Below are positions 1-10,281 of a stretch of DNA of 64,000 bases, piece by piece. The DNA comes from Babylonia areolata (taxonomy: Eukaryota; Mollusca; Gastropoda; Neogastropoda; Buccinidae): contig NC_134891.1 of assembly GCF_041734735.1 (NCBI RefSeq), positions 13,836,078 to 13,900,077 of the forward strand, in the 5' to 3' direction. The notes under the pieces were generated by a model. It was not told where the DNA came from. It saw nothing but the letters and a program-made list of their open reading frames with translations, and searched no databases. Made by a program: the position numbers and the translations under genes. The stretch's first letter is position 1. Every line of letters starts with the position of its first letter.

Positions 1-219
1 ATGAATGCCAGAAAAATGTTAATTGGAGGTAGAAGCTTCAGTTGTGCAGTTTCTTGAGTGTCAGCAGTTCCATTTGTACATTACTGCAAGAATGAATTAA
101 ACGTCTCATGCATATGCCCAGCTGGCCATGCAAACATCATGACCAACAGGGCATTCATGCACAAGAGGGTCAATGCTGAAGAAAATTTTACTGTCAGGTA
201 AAAAAAGAGGTATATTTAC

Positions 220-306
220 CTAGTGGTACACTTATGTTGTGGACAGTTGTTTCATAACTTTCTTGTGCAGAGGTAACCGTAGCTGATCTGCATGGCTGTT
301 TTGTCA
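220..306 (-). CDS. Candidate short host exon, phase 1-1 (unrecognised gene)
   Basis: On the minus strand, 87 nt lie between a strong acceptor (TTTTCTTTTACAG) and the donor GTAAAT. The reading is TKQPCRSATVTSAQESYETT, then VHNISVPL. It has the same symmetric phase as the other two candidates. A further acceptor (ATTCATTCTTGCAG) near position 83 could start a very short terminal exon (VMYKWNC, stop). If real, this gene lies antisense and 5' to the CAMSAP exons, possibly inside a CAMSAP intron. Confidence 0.35.
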
Positions 307-810
307 CTGTAAAAGAAAAAATAGAGTATATTTACACATGGCTTGCACCAACAGAATAGATCATGCCTGATGTGTTTACACTACATTACAACACAAAGAA
401 CAAAGATATAAATGCAAATTACTTTCCAAAAATGTATACTTCAAAGGTAATTTCATGGAAAAATCACAAAAATTGTCTTGTCTATATACCATGGTTTATT
501 AGTTTATGAAGGTAATTACTCAGCAAAAGTAGAAAATTACTGTTTCATAACATCACAGTTTTGTATAAAAGCTTTAGCAATGGTGTATAAATTATTATAA
601 TGTTTGTATGTGTTTTTTAACTTCACCCTATTGGGCATGGATCACCCTGCTGACCATGCTGATCAGCTGAATGTCCCAGGCATGAGTGTTAGTCAAGTGT
701 TGTAAATAACTTGCCTGGTGGTAATGGAGTTGATGACACAGCTATGACAGATACATCTGTAAAACAAAAAATAAATTCTGTAATACAACATGAGGCTCAA
801 ACTAAGTACA

Positions 811-814
<4 letters not shown>

Positions 815-861
<47 letters not shown>
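815..861. repeat. (TC)n microsatellite
   Basis: An uninterrupted CT dinucleotide run of about 46 bp. A purine/pyrimidine strand asymmetry of this length can form triplex DNA; no function is implied. Confidence 0.95.
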
Positions 862-862
<1 letters not shown>

Positions 863-1086
863 GTGCACACATTCTTAAAGAAGTGCTGTCTATTGCCTCG
901 CATTTCATGTTGAAAAAAAAAGAAAAAAAGAAAAAAAAGCTAGCTTTTAAAACCCCCCAACTTTTTAGGCCACTTAATTTGATAATGACATGAAGCTGAG
1001 TTCAGTCGTTAGGCTCTATCTTTCTGTCGTTGCTTATTCAATTATTGGCTAGGATATTCCAGTATAATTTTTAAACTGTATCTTAC

Positions 1087-1137
1087 CAGCGGTGTTATCA
1101 GCTTGGTCCTGTGAGTATGTGTCAAGTTCATCAGCAC
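1087..1137 (-). CDS. Candidate short host exon, phase 1-1 (unrecognised gene)
   Basis: On the minus strand, 51 nt lie between the acceptor TTCTCTTCTTTGAAG and the donor GTAAGA. The reading is ADELDTYSQDQADNTA, with a split Gly codon at each end. Both splice sites are good and the length is a multiple of three. It joins in phase to 6129-6176 (upstream on this strand) and 220-306 (downstream). No family was recognised. Confidence 0.35.
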
Positions 1138-1973
1138 CTTCAAAGAAGAGAACCATTTTTGAATAAATCTTTTTTTTTTTCAAAATGAAAAAAACATTTT
1201 TTTTTTTAATAATACTATTCCAAACAATGAGATAAGGCCCTATAGTGAGCTTTCAGTTTCAGCCTACTCAGGACTTGAATTAGTGGAAATGTAATTGACT
1301 CAGCAAAACAATGTAATGTATATAATATTCAGTGTAATCTAATGAAAGATTTCGGCACATTTTCCTTTGACCTTGTTTCAAGTTTGGGTGTCACTTCATA
1401 AAAGTTGATACATTTTACCACTATGAATGGATAAATTGAAATTAACCCTCTTAATCATAGAATGGCCATGACCAACTGGGTGTTGTATGGTTGAGTGTGA
1501 AAACCATAATCAAGCATACAGATCCACATATAAGTTATAAGTTATAACAGCAGTTGCAATTTTAGTTTGATTAGCGTCTGTGACTGAATGCTCAATGTAA
1601 GGCCTTATCCCATAAATGGCAAAAATGAAAAGTTTACTTTGCAAAAGTAAAAGTAAGTCTGCAGGGCAAAAGTGTCTGACCAAGGAAAATAAAGTGGCCA
1701 AAGCAATCTACACAAACCTTCACAAACTGCTTACATGCCTTCAAGTTGAAGCCTCTTTAAAATTTACTTCATACTGTTCATCTTTCAAGTATAATGTAGA
1801 TTTTTGAAGTTTTTCACATGACATGATCCTTTGACAGTAATACAAACTGAACAGCATGAACTGTGCATGAAAATTGCAGTGATGCTAATTAATACATAAA
1901 TAACCTTTTCTATCATTCTTTCAGTGAGATGCTGAGATATAATACCAATATCGGTGCCAAATCTTATTTGTTA

Positions 1974-2473
1974 TACACACACAAACACACACACACACTC
2001 TCTCTCTCACACACACACAGTGACACACACAGTGACACACACAGTGACACACACACACACACACACAAGATTTTACTTCTTGTTTTTACAGAGTAAAACT
2101 AAATGCACTTTGTTCAAAATTCAAAAAAGTCTCAAGGGTGTCTGTGGTAAATCTCAATGTTTTACAACATATCATTTACTTTTTGATTGTCAATATTTTA
2201 AGAAGCAATTAAAAAGACTTACTGTTAAAAACTCTGACTGCATTGTCCATTCATTTCCACTATTTCTCAAGGCGATTCATATGCTTATGAATAGTAGAAT
2301 TGGTTCCTTTTTGTAATGTTTGCTATTAATTCTTTTTATATGTTTTTATTTATATTGTTCTTGTTAATTATTAATTTTATGTTTAAATGTATTCTTTACT
2401 CTTCACACATACTCACACACACATACTCACGCACGCACAGACACACACAACCACAAACACATGTACACGTGCA

Positions 2474-2510
<37 letters not shown>

Positions 2511-2728
2511 TAGAAACATACAGTCACATTGTCACACACACATACACACACACTGAAACACACATCCACACACACACACATGCGCGCGTGCACTCACACA
2601 CACACACACACACAAACATTCGCTTATGAAAATCGCATTGGTTCGTTTTTGTAATGTTTGCTGCTAGTTCTTTATTATTATTTTTATTTTTACTCTACTT
2701 GTTAATTATTAATACATGTATTCTTTCT

Positions 2729-2767
<39 letters not shown>

Positions 2768-2785
2768 CACAAACACACACACACA
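1974..2785. repeat. AC-rich cluster of (AC)n microsatellites
   Basis: Three or more (AC)n tracts (about 1974-2068, 2403-2625 and 2731-2790) are separated by AT-rich DNA. A sequence close to ATTGGTTCSTTTTTGTAATG, followed by TTTGCT, recurs near 2298 and 2636. This shows that the block grew by duplicating a unit of about 340 bp. Confidence 0.85.
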
Positions 2786-2991
2786 TTTAATTTATACACA
2801 GTTGTACTGACACAAAGACATGCACTTATATATACACACGCAAACGCTCGCTCAAATGCATGCATGTATTCACACGCAACTTACATTTCACTTCCATCCA
2901 CCGCCCCTTTGTCTAATATCACCTACCTGTGAAAAGACGTAAAACTTAAAGAAAGTACACACACACACACTAAAAAAAAAAAGCAACTCAC

Positions 2992-3335
2992 CGTCTACAC
3001 CAGTTCTCAAAAATGAGCTCCCAAGGAGCTGATCGAGTAACTCCTCAAATGGTACTCGAGGAGGTGGTGGTCCTCCCGGTTCCTGTGGCCACCTTCTTCT
3101 TGTTGTAGGCCTCTTTGAGGTCCTTCCAACGCTTTTTACAAGCGTCAGCGTCCCTGTTGTGGCCTCCAACAGCGTTGACTCGATCCGCGATTTTCTGCCA
3201 GACCGCTCTCTTTTTTTTAATAGTGGTGCCAGCCTGAAAACGCGAATTTATCAATGCGTGCTCTGTAGCGACCTCCTCCAAAAGGATATGTGTCTCACAA
3301 TCGGAGAAGTTAGGGCGCTTCTTTTTTGTTTCCAT
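2992..3335 (-). pseudogene. Myb/SANT-like DNA-binding protein (Harbinger-associated type)
   Basis: The ORF starts METKKKRPNFSDCETHILLE on the minus strand. It continues with VWQKIADRVNAVGG and CKKRWKDLKEAYNKKK. This is a trihelix/Myb-SANT-like domain of the kind encoded by PIF/Harbinger transposons and their domesticated relatives, where it binds the element ends and the transposase. One base is out of place at about 3072-3078 (ACCGGGAGG). After it the usual Gly-Pro linker and C-terminal helix (GGPPPPRVPFEELLDQLL) follow in another frame, so this copy looks frameshifted. A GTGAGT donor lies at its end (2986-2991). No Harbinger transposase ORF was seen beside it. Confidence 0.6.
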
Positions 3336-3566
3336 TGTGATGATCTGCGACGCGAATGAAGCACCAACAACAAAAACACGCAGGAAAGAGGCAACGGTGC
3401 TCGGGCATGCGCACAGCGCAAAATTCCGAGGGATGCCCGGGAATCCCAGACACAAGAATGCATGACGTCATTGCACTGGCTGGCAGGCTTTTGACTTCGT
3501 TGTCTCGACCAGTGTCTGAGTCCATGCATAAGAAACTGGCGGCGACTTAGGCTAAAGCCAACAAAG

Positions 3567-3935
3567 TCAAAAGCCTTGCCTCAAGGCTAGCCTACGGTCA
3601 GGCTCGATTGGTGCATTGGACCCCAGGTCTTTTACCCACTCATACATGTACTCTTGTTCCTCATCGTCAATATCTACAGTCATCAAGTCATCTTGTCTTG
3701 CAGGATGGCCATCACTAGTGTCACTGTCGATTTCTGTCTCAGCGTCGTAGGGGTCAGTCAGCAAAGTTTCGTCGTTGCTTTCAAAATCATCATCTGGTAC
3801 TAAGTGAATGTCATCATCATCAGAAAAATCAGAGAATTCATCACCAGTGTCAAGGAGGTCATGTTCAATGTCTGATCCTTCTCCTGTCACATTTTCAACA
3901 GCCTCACACAGGGAGTACATTTGTCTCGCTGCCAT
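3567..3935 (-). CDS. Acidic ORF, possible N-terminal part of a piggyBac-type transposase
   Basis: A 122-codon frame on the minus strand begins MAARQMYSLCEAVENVTGEG. It continues with long acidic runs (DEFSDFSDDDDIHLVPDDDF) and ends with a stop. Acidic N-termini with a short aromatic/hydrophobic start are typical of piggyBac family transposases, but no catalytic domain follows here. It may be a decapitated transposon remnant or an unrelated acidic ORF. The frame could extend upstream to a Met at 4013. Confidence 0.3.
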   Translation of the reverse strand: MAARQMYSLCEAVENVTGEGSDIEHDLLDTGDEFSDFSDDDDIHLVPDDDFESNDETLLTDPYDAETEIDSDTSDGHPARQDDLMTVDIDDEEQEYMYEWVKDLGSNAPIEPDRRLALRQGF

Positions 3936-4159
3936 TTTGGTTATGTAAAGATCGACCTCTGACCCAGTCCAGAAAAGTCTAGAAAAAAAGCCTTTCACGC
4001 TGTTAACGGTCAAGAGGAAGTAACTAAGTTTTTCCTTGACTGATCTCTTAAGACAGCCTGATTAGTTTCCCTTTAATTGAACGCTGCTGAGTGTATGAAA
4101 AAAAATTCCGCAATCCACCGAATCCTACACTACGGCACATCGTTCTGAGCGCTGGCGCC

Positions 4160-5240
4160 AAAGTGCCGGCGCATCTCCAATGAGTTAAAGCCTTGTGCAA
4201 AAAGCCAACAAGACTGGGCTTTGAAAGGGAATCTGAAGATAGGCTCCAAAAGCATCAAAGAGATGGCCTACAAATGTACATCCCATCCTAGAGTATGCAT
4301 GCGCAGTCTGGGATCCTCATACTCAGTAGAACATTGACAGACTTGAGACCATCCAGCAGACAGCAGCCCACTTCGTAATGAGGCGCTACATACACACCTC
4401 CAGCTACATGATAGAGGATCTCAAGTAGCCTTGTCTTTATGACAGGAGACGGACAGCACGCCTTGCCGTGTTTTACAAAATCTACCACAGTCTGGTCCAC
4501 ACTGACTACATCAAGGGCAGGTTAGTTACTGCTAAACCATGGCAGCGACGCGATCATAGCCAGCAGTTCAAGCTCCCACAGTGTCGAACTCAGTACCTAC
4601 AGTTTTTGTTCCTCCCAAGGACCACCAGGGATTGGAACAATTTACCAGAAAATGGAGTGATGGCCTAGAGGTAGGGTTTCCGCCTAGGAATCTGAGCACA
4701 CTGGTTCAAATCACTGCACAGTCACCAGTATTTTCTCCCTCTCCACTAGACCTTGAGTGGTGGTCTGGACGCTAGTCATTCAGATGTAACGATAAACTGA
4801 GGTCCTGTGTGCAGCATGCACTTAGCATACGTAAAAGAACCCACGGCAACAAAAGGGTTGACCCTGGCAAAATTCTGTAGAAAAATCCTCTTCAATAGGA
4901 AAAACAGTTAAAAAAAAAAAATAAAAAAAAAAAAAAAAAATGCACGCAGGAAAAAATACAAAAAAATGGGTGGCGCTCTCAGTGTAGCGACGTGCTCTCC
5001 CTGGGGAGAGCAGCCCGAATTTCACACAGAGAAATCTGCTGTGACAAAAAGAGTATTACAATACAATACAATACAAATACAATACAATACAATACAATAC
5101 AATACAATACAATACAATACAAAATGTAGTGCGGTCCAAAACCATCAAGGGCCTCCAAACTTCAATAGGGCAGCAGTTTTTTTTTGTTTTTGTTTTTTTT
5201 TCACCCTCCCATGGCTAAACTGGGGGTGCTGAATGATCAT
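4160..5240 (+). mobile_element. LINE 3' end (CR1/jockey-like), split by a SINE
   Basis: Plus-strand frames carry the C-terminal part of a LINE polymerase: SKSIKEMAYKC, PILEYACAVWDPH and NIDRLETIQQTAAHFVMRRY, then RRTARLAVFYKIYHSLVHTD and finally TTRDWNNLPEN. The coding sequence is interrupted after LPEN by the SINE at 4655-5120 and resumes at 5127 as VVRSKTIKG, the expected continuation. It is 5'-truncated, with small frame breaks. Confidence 0.75.
4655..5120 (+). mobile_element. tRNA-derived SINE with (ATACA)n tail
   Basis: A 466-bp element starts GAGTGATGGCCTAGAGGTAG. It has an A box (TGGCCTAGAGG at 4661-4671) and a B box (GGTTCAAATCA at 4703-4713), then a long conserved body including GAACCCACGGCAACAAAAGG and GAATTTCACACAGAGAAATC. 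It ends in an A-rich tract and an ATACA repeat. It is flanked by AAAATG direct repeats (4649-4654 and 5121-5126). A second copy of the family lies antisense at 15652-16010. The family resembles repeats I remember from gastropods and bivalves. Confidence 0.88.
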
Positions 5241-6120
5241 GTTTTTTTGTGTTTTTTTGCCAGACTCCTCCTTTTTGAGTGACAGAATAATACAAATGAT
5301 GATTGTGGTTGCTGAAAAGGAAGAAGGAAAAGATTTTAGTTTTCTTCCTTTTTGTCTTTTTTCGTCCTGCATTCAGCATTGCTTCTCTTGATTTCAAAGC
5401 CCCTTTCTTCGGTTCTGCCACATACAATGATATACAATGATCACAATTGATAATTTTTACACTGTCTGCATGTCACACATCTGATCAACATTTTTGCTAA
5501 AACACTTCAGACACACCTCAAAAACATTTTTGTTCTTGCCATGCTTTAAAAATTTTTATTTCTCAATCATTTTACATTGCACTTCAACCGAACGTGAATA
5601 GGTATAGACTTTGTGACAAAGAAATGTGAGATAGTTTGTAAGAGCGTGAAGTGGCACCCACCTTTGGAGAATCGCGCATATTTTGTATGTAAGCAAAATA
5701 TAAAATACAAGAATACTCCACTATATCCAAGAGACAACCTGCCAACACACCCACCAACAAAAAGGTGACAAATGCATTTCCTCTTTAGAACAACACAGAG
5801 TTGGACCATGCCCCCACCAAACAAGAACACCTACCCAGAGCTTTGCCATGCCCAGTGATTCAGACTATACAAAACAGAAAATAAAGGGAAGTAAACATAC
5901 ACAAGATAATCGAATGCAAAATACAATGACCACATCAATCAAATATTTGATTTAATAATCGCACATCCAAGACATGCACCCATATACATGCACAGACACA
6001 AGGAGTATGCATAAATGATAAATACAAAATACAATGCACGCATACCCAATGAAATAGTTCAATGATCATATATATTTTCCACTTTCCACTGCACAGTAAG
6101 CAAATCAAATTATGACAACA
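5241..6120. other. Non-coding DNA, no gene recognised
   Basis: AT-rich DNA between the split LINE and the candidate minus-strand exon. ORFs here are short and of low complexity. Confidence 0.5.
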
Positions 6121-6128
6121 GTCTGTAC

Positions 6129-6176
6129 CTGTTTCAGCAACAGTGTAAGTGATGAAATCAGCTTCAGAATCATTTC
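6129..6176 (-). CDS. Candidate short host exon, phase 1-1 (unrecognised gene)
   Basis: Read on the minus strand, a 48-nt stretch lies between an AG (TTACAAATAAAG) and a donor GTACAGAC. It reads (G)NDSEADFITYTVAET. Its phase (starts with two bases, ends with one) matches the other two candidates at 1087-1137 and 220-306. The acceptor is poor in pyrimidines, which weakens it. I do not recognise the protein; all three pieces are rich in Ser, Thr, Asp and Glu with single tyrosines, as in a receptor cytoplasmic tail. Confidence 0.25.
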
Positions 6177-6319
6177 CTTTATTTGTAATATAGGTTTCAC
6201 TTCAACTGAACACACTGTAGTGCAATGTTAGATGCTGAAGATGATCTAAAATCCAAACATTTTAAGTTCACTGCATTCATATAAATTTCTGCCGTAACAC
6301 ACGCACGCACGCATGCACG

Positions 6320-6385
6320 GACAATTTGCTTTTGCACAGATACACATGCACACATACACAATTTGCTTTTGCACAGATACACACA
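6320..6385. repeat. Two-copy tandem repeat of about 40 bp
   Basis: AATTTGCTTTTGCACAGATA followed by CACA occurs twice about 38 bp apart (from about 6323 and 6361). It lies in the 3' UTR side of the Rex1-like LINE fragment. Confidence 0.8.
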
Positions 6386-6399
6386 CATTCCATGCGCAC

Positions 6400-7600
6400 A
6401 CCAAAACACTTCATCTTTTGTTCATCAGCTTGATGGATTTTGGAATAAAGCTGGATTTTGTTCTGATAGTGGATTGCACTGGCATACAAAAATGTCTGCA
6501 GACATAAACTACATGAATAGTGTCCATTAGAATCCCTCTCACTTTGCTCAAAACACAACATTCATACAACTGAGCCAGATGCTTTTGTTTTTCACCCACC
6601 ACTTTCCCACACATTTTTGCCACTCTGTCAAGAACACATCTACTCATCACACAAAATACACTGTACCATCACACAAGATCAAAGGTAAGAACAGATTCAA
6701 TAAAACATCTGTTTAAAAAAAAAAAAAACCCAAAAAACGGGGCAAATCTGTTCACATTCAGGGAACGAAGCTTCGGCAGACAGGAAAATCTTGACTGACA
6801 TTTTTTTTTGTATTGCTTCAGTGTTGGTGCAGAATGTCAACTTGTGTAAAAATAGTACCCATGTGTGTTCCACTTTCATGCCATCAGTAAATAAATCAGA
6901 GACTGCAGTTGGGTTCCTGTGAAAATCAATAATATACCATTTCTTGTGTCTTTTTAACATTTAAATCCAGATAATTATTTCTGCACCAAGTGGTGAATGT
7001 GTCAACCTCCTGTAAGTAGACAGTTAAAACTAAAAAGATCTTGGAGATAAGTGTTGTCTGGGTATTCAAAAACAAGGACAAAAAAAGGGAACAGAAAATG
7101 CTAGAGGTGCCAGTGAATGTAGCACATGAGTTGAACAAATAGCGTGAACAAAGCAGACTGATGGAGACTGCTGGTGATCAACAGAATCAGCTGATTGACA
7201 CCTGTTGAAGCAACAGGTCTGTAGTCATTAGGCTCAGAAGAATTCTTTTTCTTTGGTACAGGGCAGATAGTAGCAGTTTTTTTTAAATGTTTTTTGTTTT
7301 TGATTTTGTTTTTTGATGGTGGTTGTTTTTTCGGTCGGTGTGTGTGGGAAGGGGGGGGGGGTGTTTTTCAAAAAAGGAGACAGTACAAGCAAACAACATA
7401 CTAAAAACCTTACACAGTTGAGAGGCACAACATGTAAGAAATTTTCCACTAATATGATCTGGGCCAGCTGCTTTTCTTATGTTCAAACATTTAAACAATA
7501 TATCTACAAGATTACATCAATCTCAGTATCGGCTGAACTATCTCCCCACCTTTTCCTTTAGATCTGACTGCATCAGACAGGTTATCTTCTAGATCATCCC
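6400..7600 (-). mobile_element. Rex1-like LINE fragment
   Basis: Minus-strand frames in order show CLNIRKAAGPDHISGKFL (RT start), TTWCRNNYLDLNVKKTQE (RT palm/thumb), DFHRNPTAVSDLF, and a C-terminal part (RVAKMCGKVVGEKQ, then STIRTKSSFIPKSIKLMN). The order and motifs match the Rex1/CR1-related LINEs seen again at 30045 and 34159 in this window. Frames are broken repeatedly and the catalytic middle is poorly preserved, so the copy is old. It is 5'-truncated near 7600. Confidence 0.7.
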
Positions 7601-7841
7601 ACTCAAACCTGCAATAAGAATTATTGTGAGAAAAAAAATGTATTGAGAGAAAAAAAATATTGAGAGAATTGGCAAACACATGTTGTCTTCCTCATCAATC
7701 ATTGAACTAAGTGCTTTTCATTTTTGCCTAAGTGTTTTTCAACCCCTTCCATGCATCCCTGATATTTCTTATCTGAAATTGTCATTCTACTTTTCTTTAC
7801 TTTTTGCATTCTACTTTGTGCAGTTTGTGTGTGTGTGACAG

Positions 7842-8005
7842 GAAATAGCCAGGTCAACTGCCAAGCACTTCCTCATTTTGTTTCGAGACCACGGCTGTCA
7901 GTACCGTGGACTGTTCTCCTTTGACCCAGACACTGAGGAAGCCTGTAAGATTATGGGAGTGGGACCTCGCCAACTTTGCAGTGAAATGGTGGAAAGATTT
8001 TATAA
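7842..8005 (+). CDS. CAMSAP/Patronin CKK domain, internal exon
   Basis: This 164-nt exon lies between an acceptor (TGTGTGACAG) and a strong donor (GTAAGT). It translates without stops to a segment containing AKHFLILFRDHGCQYRGLFS, then FDPDTEEACKIMGVGPRQL and SEMVERFYK. These are the central strands of the CKK domain, where the family reads FLILFRDAGCQFRALY, then PDTEE, then G.GP. The CKK domain binds between tubulin dimers and lets CAMSAP/Patronin proteins hold microtubule minus ends in the cytoplasm. The exon ends with two bases of a Lys codon that the exon at 15019 completes, so the two fit in phase. The preceding exon, which should carry the first CKK helix, was not found upstream in this window. 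Recognition is from memory of the family, but the match is long and ordered. Confidence 0.9.
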
Positions 8006-8138
8006 GTAAGTGATGGACGATGCTAGTGCTTTAGCTGAATAACTTTTTGTGACTTTGTCCAGAAATTTTAGTGAAGACATTTATAAGCAATGGTGTATTA
8101 TTCACAATTAATTTGTATGTGTCTGTTTATCCATGCAT

Positions 8139-8150
8139 ACTTGTTTGCAT
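8139..8150. repeat. Left target-site duplication of the I-clade LINE
   Basis: ACTTGTTTGCAT is identical to 14135-14146. The two copies exactly bracket the LINE and mark the original insertion site in the CAMSAP intron. Confidence 0.88.
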
Positions 8151-8944
8151 CCTTCCGAAACCTGGAGGGGGTCAGGCTGGTGTTCTCTTGACCCTCTCCC
8201 GGGAGGGTCACTACCTTGTCGTGGTCGGGAGGCTTAGTGGCCAGTGATCGAGCGAGCTATGTCGGTGGGGGCATCAGTGCTTCTTGGGGTTTTGCTGCTC
8301 TGGTCCCAGGTCTTAATTGACAGCCTACATAGCCATCGTAGCTGTTAGGGCTGAATAAGTGGTGGTTTTTGTACTGATGCCCCTGATAGGGCTTCCCATG
8401 CCGAACAGGTCGTGAGTGAGGCCCAAACTAAGCGTGACCCACTGTCCCTTTCGCTATTCTCTATTCTTCTTTTTACTGCCTCTTTTCTGTCCTCAGCTCC
8501 CCATCAAGCCTTCTTTTCCACATTCTTTTTTCTCTGCGGCCTTCTTCAGGCCCGCCGTGTTTGCCGTGCGGCGCGACCTGTGATGGAGGGGAATGAGATC
8601 CTGGGGATTGAGAGAGCACGCTGCTCTCAACACATCCTTTTGGCTCGGACCTCTCCTGAGACAGGCGGCACACATTGGCCCGTGTGTGTCAGTCGGCTAC
8701 CCCTTCGTGGGGCTGGGTCAAGACTGGCAGTTTAGAGGCTAACGAAGGTAACCCCCGTAGTGCTCGGTTCTCTGACCCCGGGAGCTGGGCATGATCGGGG
8801 GGGAACACGTTGGAGCTAGGCTGTTGGTCGTATATCCCTCCCAAAACCTGGAAGGGGTCAAACTGGTATTCCCTTGACCCTGGCCCCTAAGTTGGACCCC
8901 ATGGTGGGTGGGTAAGGGTGGGATGAATTTACATTTTTTTCAAC
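8151..8944 (+). promoter_or_regulatory. 5' leader / internal promoter region of the I-clade LINE
   Basis: About 0.8 kb of GC-rich DNA precedes ORF1 and differs clearly from the AT-rich intron. A motif of about 50 bp opens the element (from 8151: TTCCGAAACCTGGAGGGGGT and on to TTGACCCT). It recurs in slightly altered form just before ORF1 (about 8837-8886). I-clade LINEs carry internal promoters in this position, so promoter function is inferred; no individual element was identified. Confidence 0.5.
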
Positions 8945-10249
8945 ATGAAATCCAAACAGTTACACCCCCCTAACTTTGGAAAAAGACGACGACAAGGAAC
9001 AGACGACTCAGACTCAGATTCGGAGGTTGTTGAGACCTCTGGATTTTGGCCATCGTGGCTTGTGATGGAGGGCGCTGATGACGACAAGCCCTTGTCGGCT
9101 CTCAGCCCCTTCGCTATCCAGAAGGGCTTTCAGTGTCTGGCAGGATCGCTGAAATCCATCAAGAGGCTGAGGAGCGGAGTATTTTTAGTGCAGACAGAGT
9201 CAAAAAGGCAGACACAGCTCCTTCTCAAGGCGACCACTTTTGTGGATAGGGCAGTGAAGGATTCCCCTTAAAAAGGTCTCAACTGCTCAAAGGGGGTCAT
9301 CAGATGCCCGGAGTTGAAAGGTGTGTCTGAGGCTGAAATCAAGAGCGAGCTGTCCTCTCAGGGAGTGACCGACGTGTACAGGGTGACGGTGAGGAAGGGG
9401 TCGGACAGAGTCCCGACCAACACTTTCTTCCTCACCTTCTGCTGCCCGGATGTCCCCAAGGACATTCGGGTCGGATACCTGATGGTTAGTGTAAGCCTGT
9501 ACGTGCCGTCCCCTCTAAGATGTTTCAAATGCCAGAAATTTGGACACGTGAGAGACCGATGCAAGGAGGAAGAGGTGTGTGGCACCTGTTCGAAGGCGGC
9601 GCACCAGGGCGATTGCGTCAGTCCAGCCCGGTGTGCGAACTGCGGAGATGGCCACCCGTCCTCATCGAAAGACTGCCCCGCCTGGAAAAAAAAAAAACAA
9701 ATCCAGAAGGTCAAGACAGAAAAGAAGATATCCTCCTTTGAGGCAAAGAAACAGGTGGAGGCCACGTTGCCTAAGGCGTCTTACGCCTCTGTCGTCAGAC
9801 CCAGGACGGTGGACGTCGCGGTCCAGATGACGTCCACAGGGATGCAGACGGATGACTTACCCACCTCGTTGGAACCGTTGGCCTTGGGTGGAGGCGCCGT
9901 GTCCACCCCTTTCCATCCTGTGCGGCAGTCCTCAGGGGCTGCTGGGCGGGAGCGGAAAACCTCGGGCGGAGGCACGTTGTCTGCCTCCCGCCCCACCCCA
10001 CCCCCTCGCCCCCCTCGCCCCGCCTCTCGTCTGCCTGGCCCTCGGGCTGGCGGAGGTGGCCGGAAACCCCCCGTACCTCCAAAACTCAAGGAGGGGAGGG
10101 TTGCGGCCTCGGTGGGATCGGGAGGGGCCGAGGTCGTGGATATTCCGACTTGGTCGGAATCAGAAAAATTAATTTCTAAAAATAAGTACTCCATCCTGGC
10201 CGACCTTGAGCCACCGCAAGCAGAGGAGCAGGGGGTAGCGATGGAATAG
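8945..10249 (+). pseudogene. LINE ORF1, nucleic-acid binding protein with three zinc knuckles
   Basis: The frame starts at ATG 8945 (MKSKQLHPPNFGKR) and continues to a stop at 10247-10249, about 434 codons. It is interrupted by one in-frame TAA at 9269-9271; the frame is otherwise continuous. Near 9520-9680 it carries three Cys/His knuckles: CFKCQKFGHVRDRC, CGTCSKAAHQGDC and CANCGDGHPSSSKDC. These are the RNA-binding fingers typical of I-clade ORF1 proteins. The tail is Pro/Arg/Gly-rich and probably disordered. ORF2 begins 32 bp after this stop. ORF1 proteins coat the LINE RNA; that role comes from family knowledge. Confidence 0.85.
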
Positions 10250-10281
10250 GCTGCTGCTTTATTTTTTTTTTAACCTTTTTA

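Noticed and set aside
1954-2629. Long Thr-His-rich ORFs (poly-TH) over the AC tracts
   Set aside because: These are translations of (AC)n microsatellites, with no other coding sign.
5058-5122. CRISPR-like short regular repeats
   Set aside because: A 5-bp ATACA tandem forming a SINE tail, with no spacers, in a eukaryotic genome.
7842-8005. The CKK exon as part of a processed pseudogene
   Set aside because: It has an intact acceptor, donor and frame and is separated from the next exon by a real intron with matching phase.
9358-10194. Minus-strand ORFs of 95-137 codons opposite LINE ORF1
   Set aside because: They mirror the GC-rich ORF1 frame; the plus strand has the zinc knuckles and the correct order, so these are shadows.
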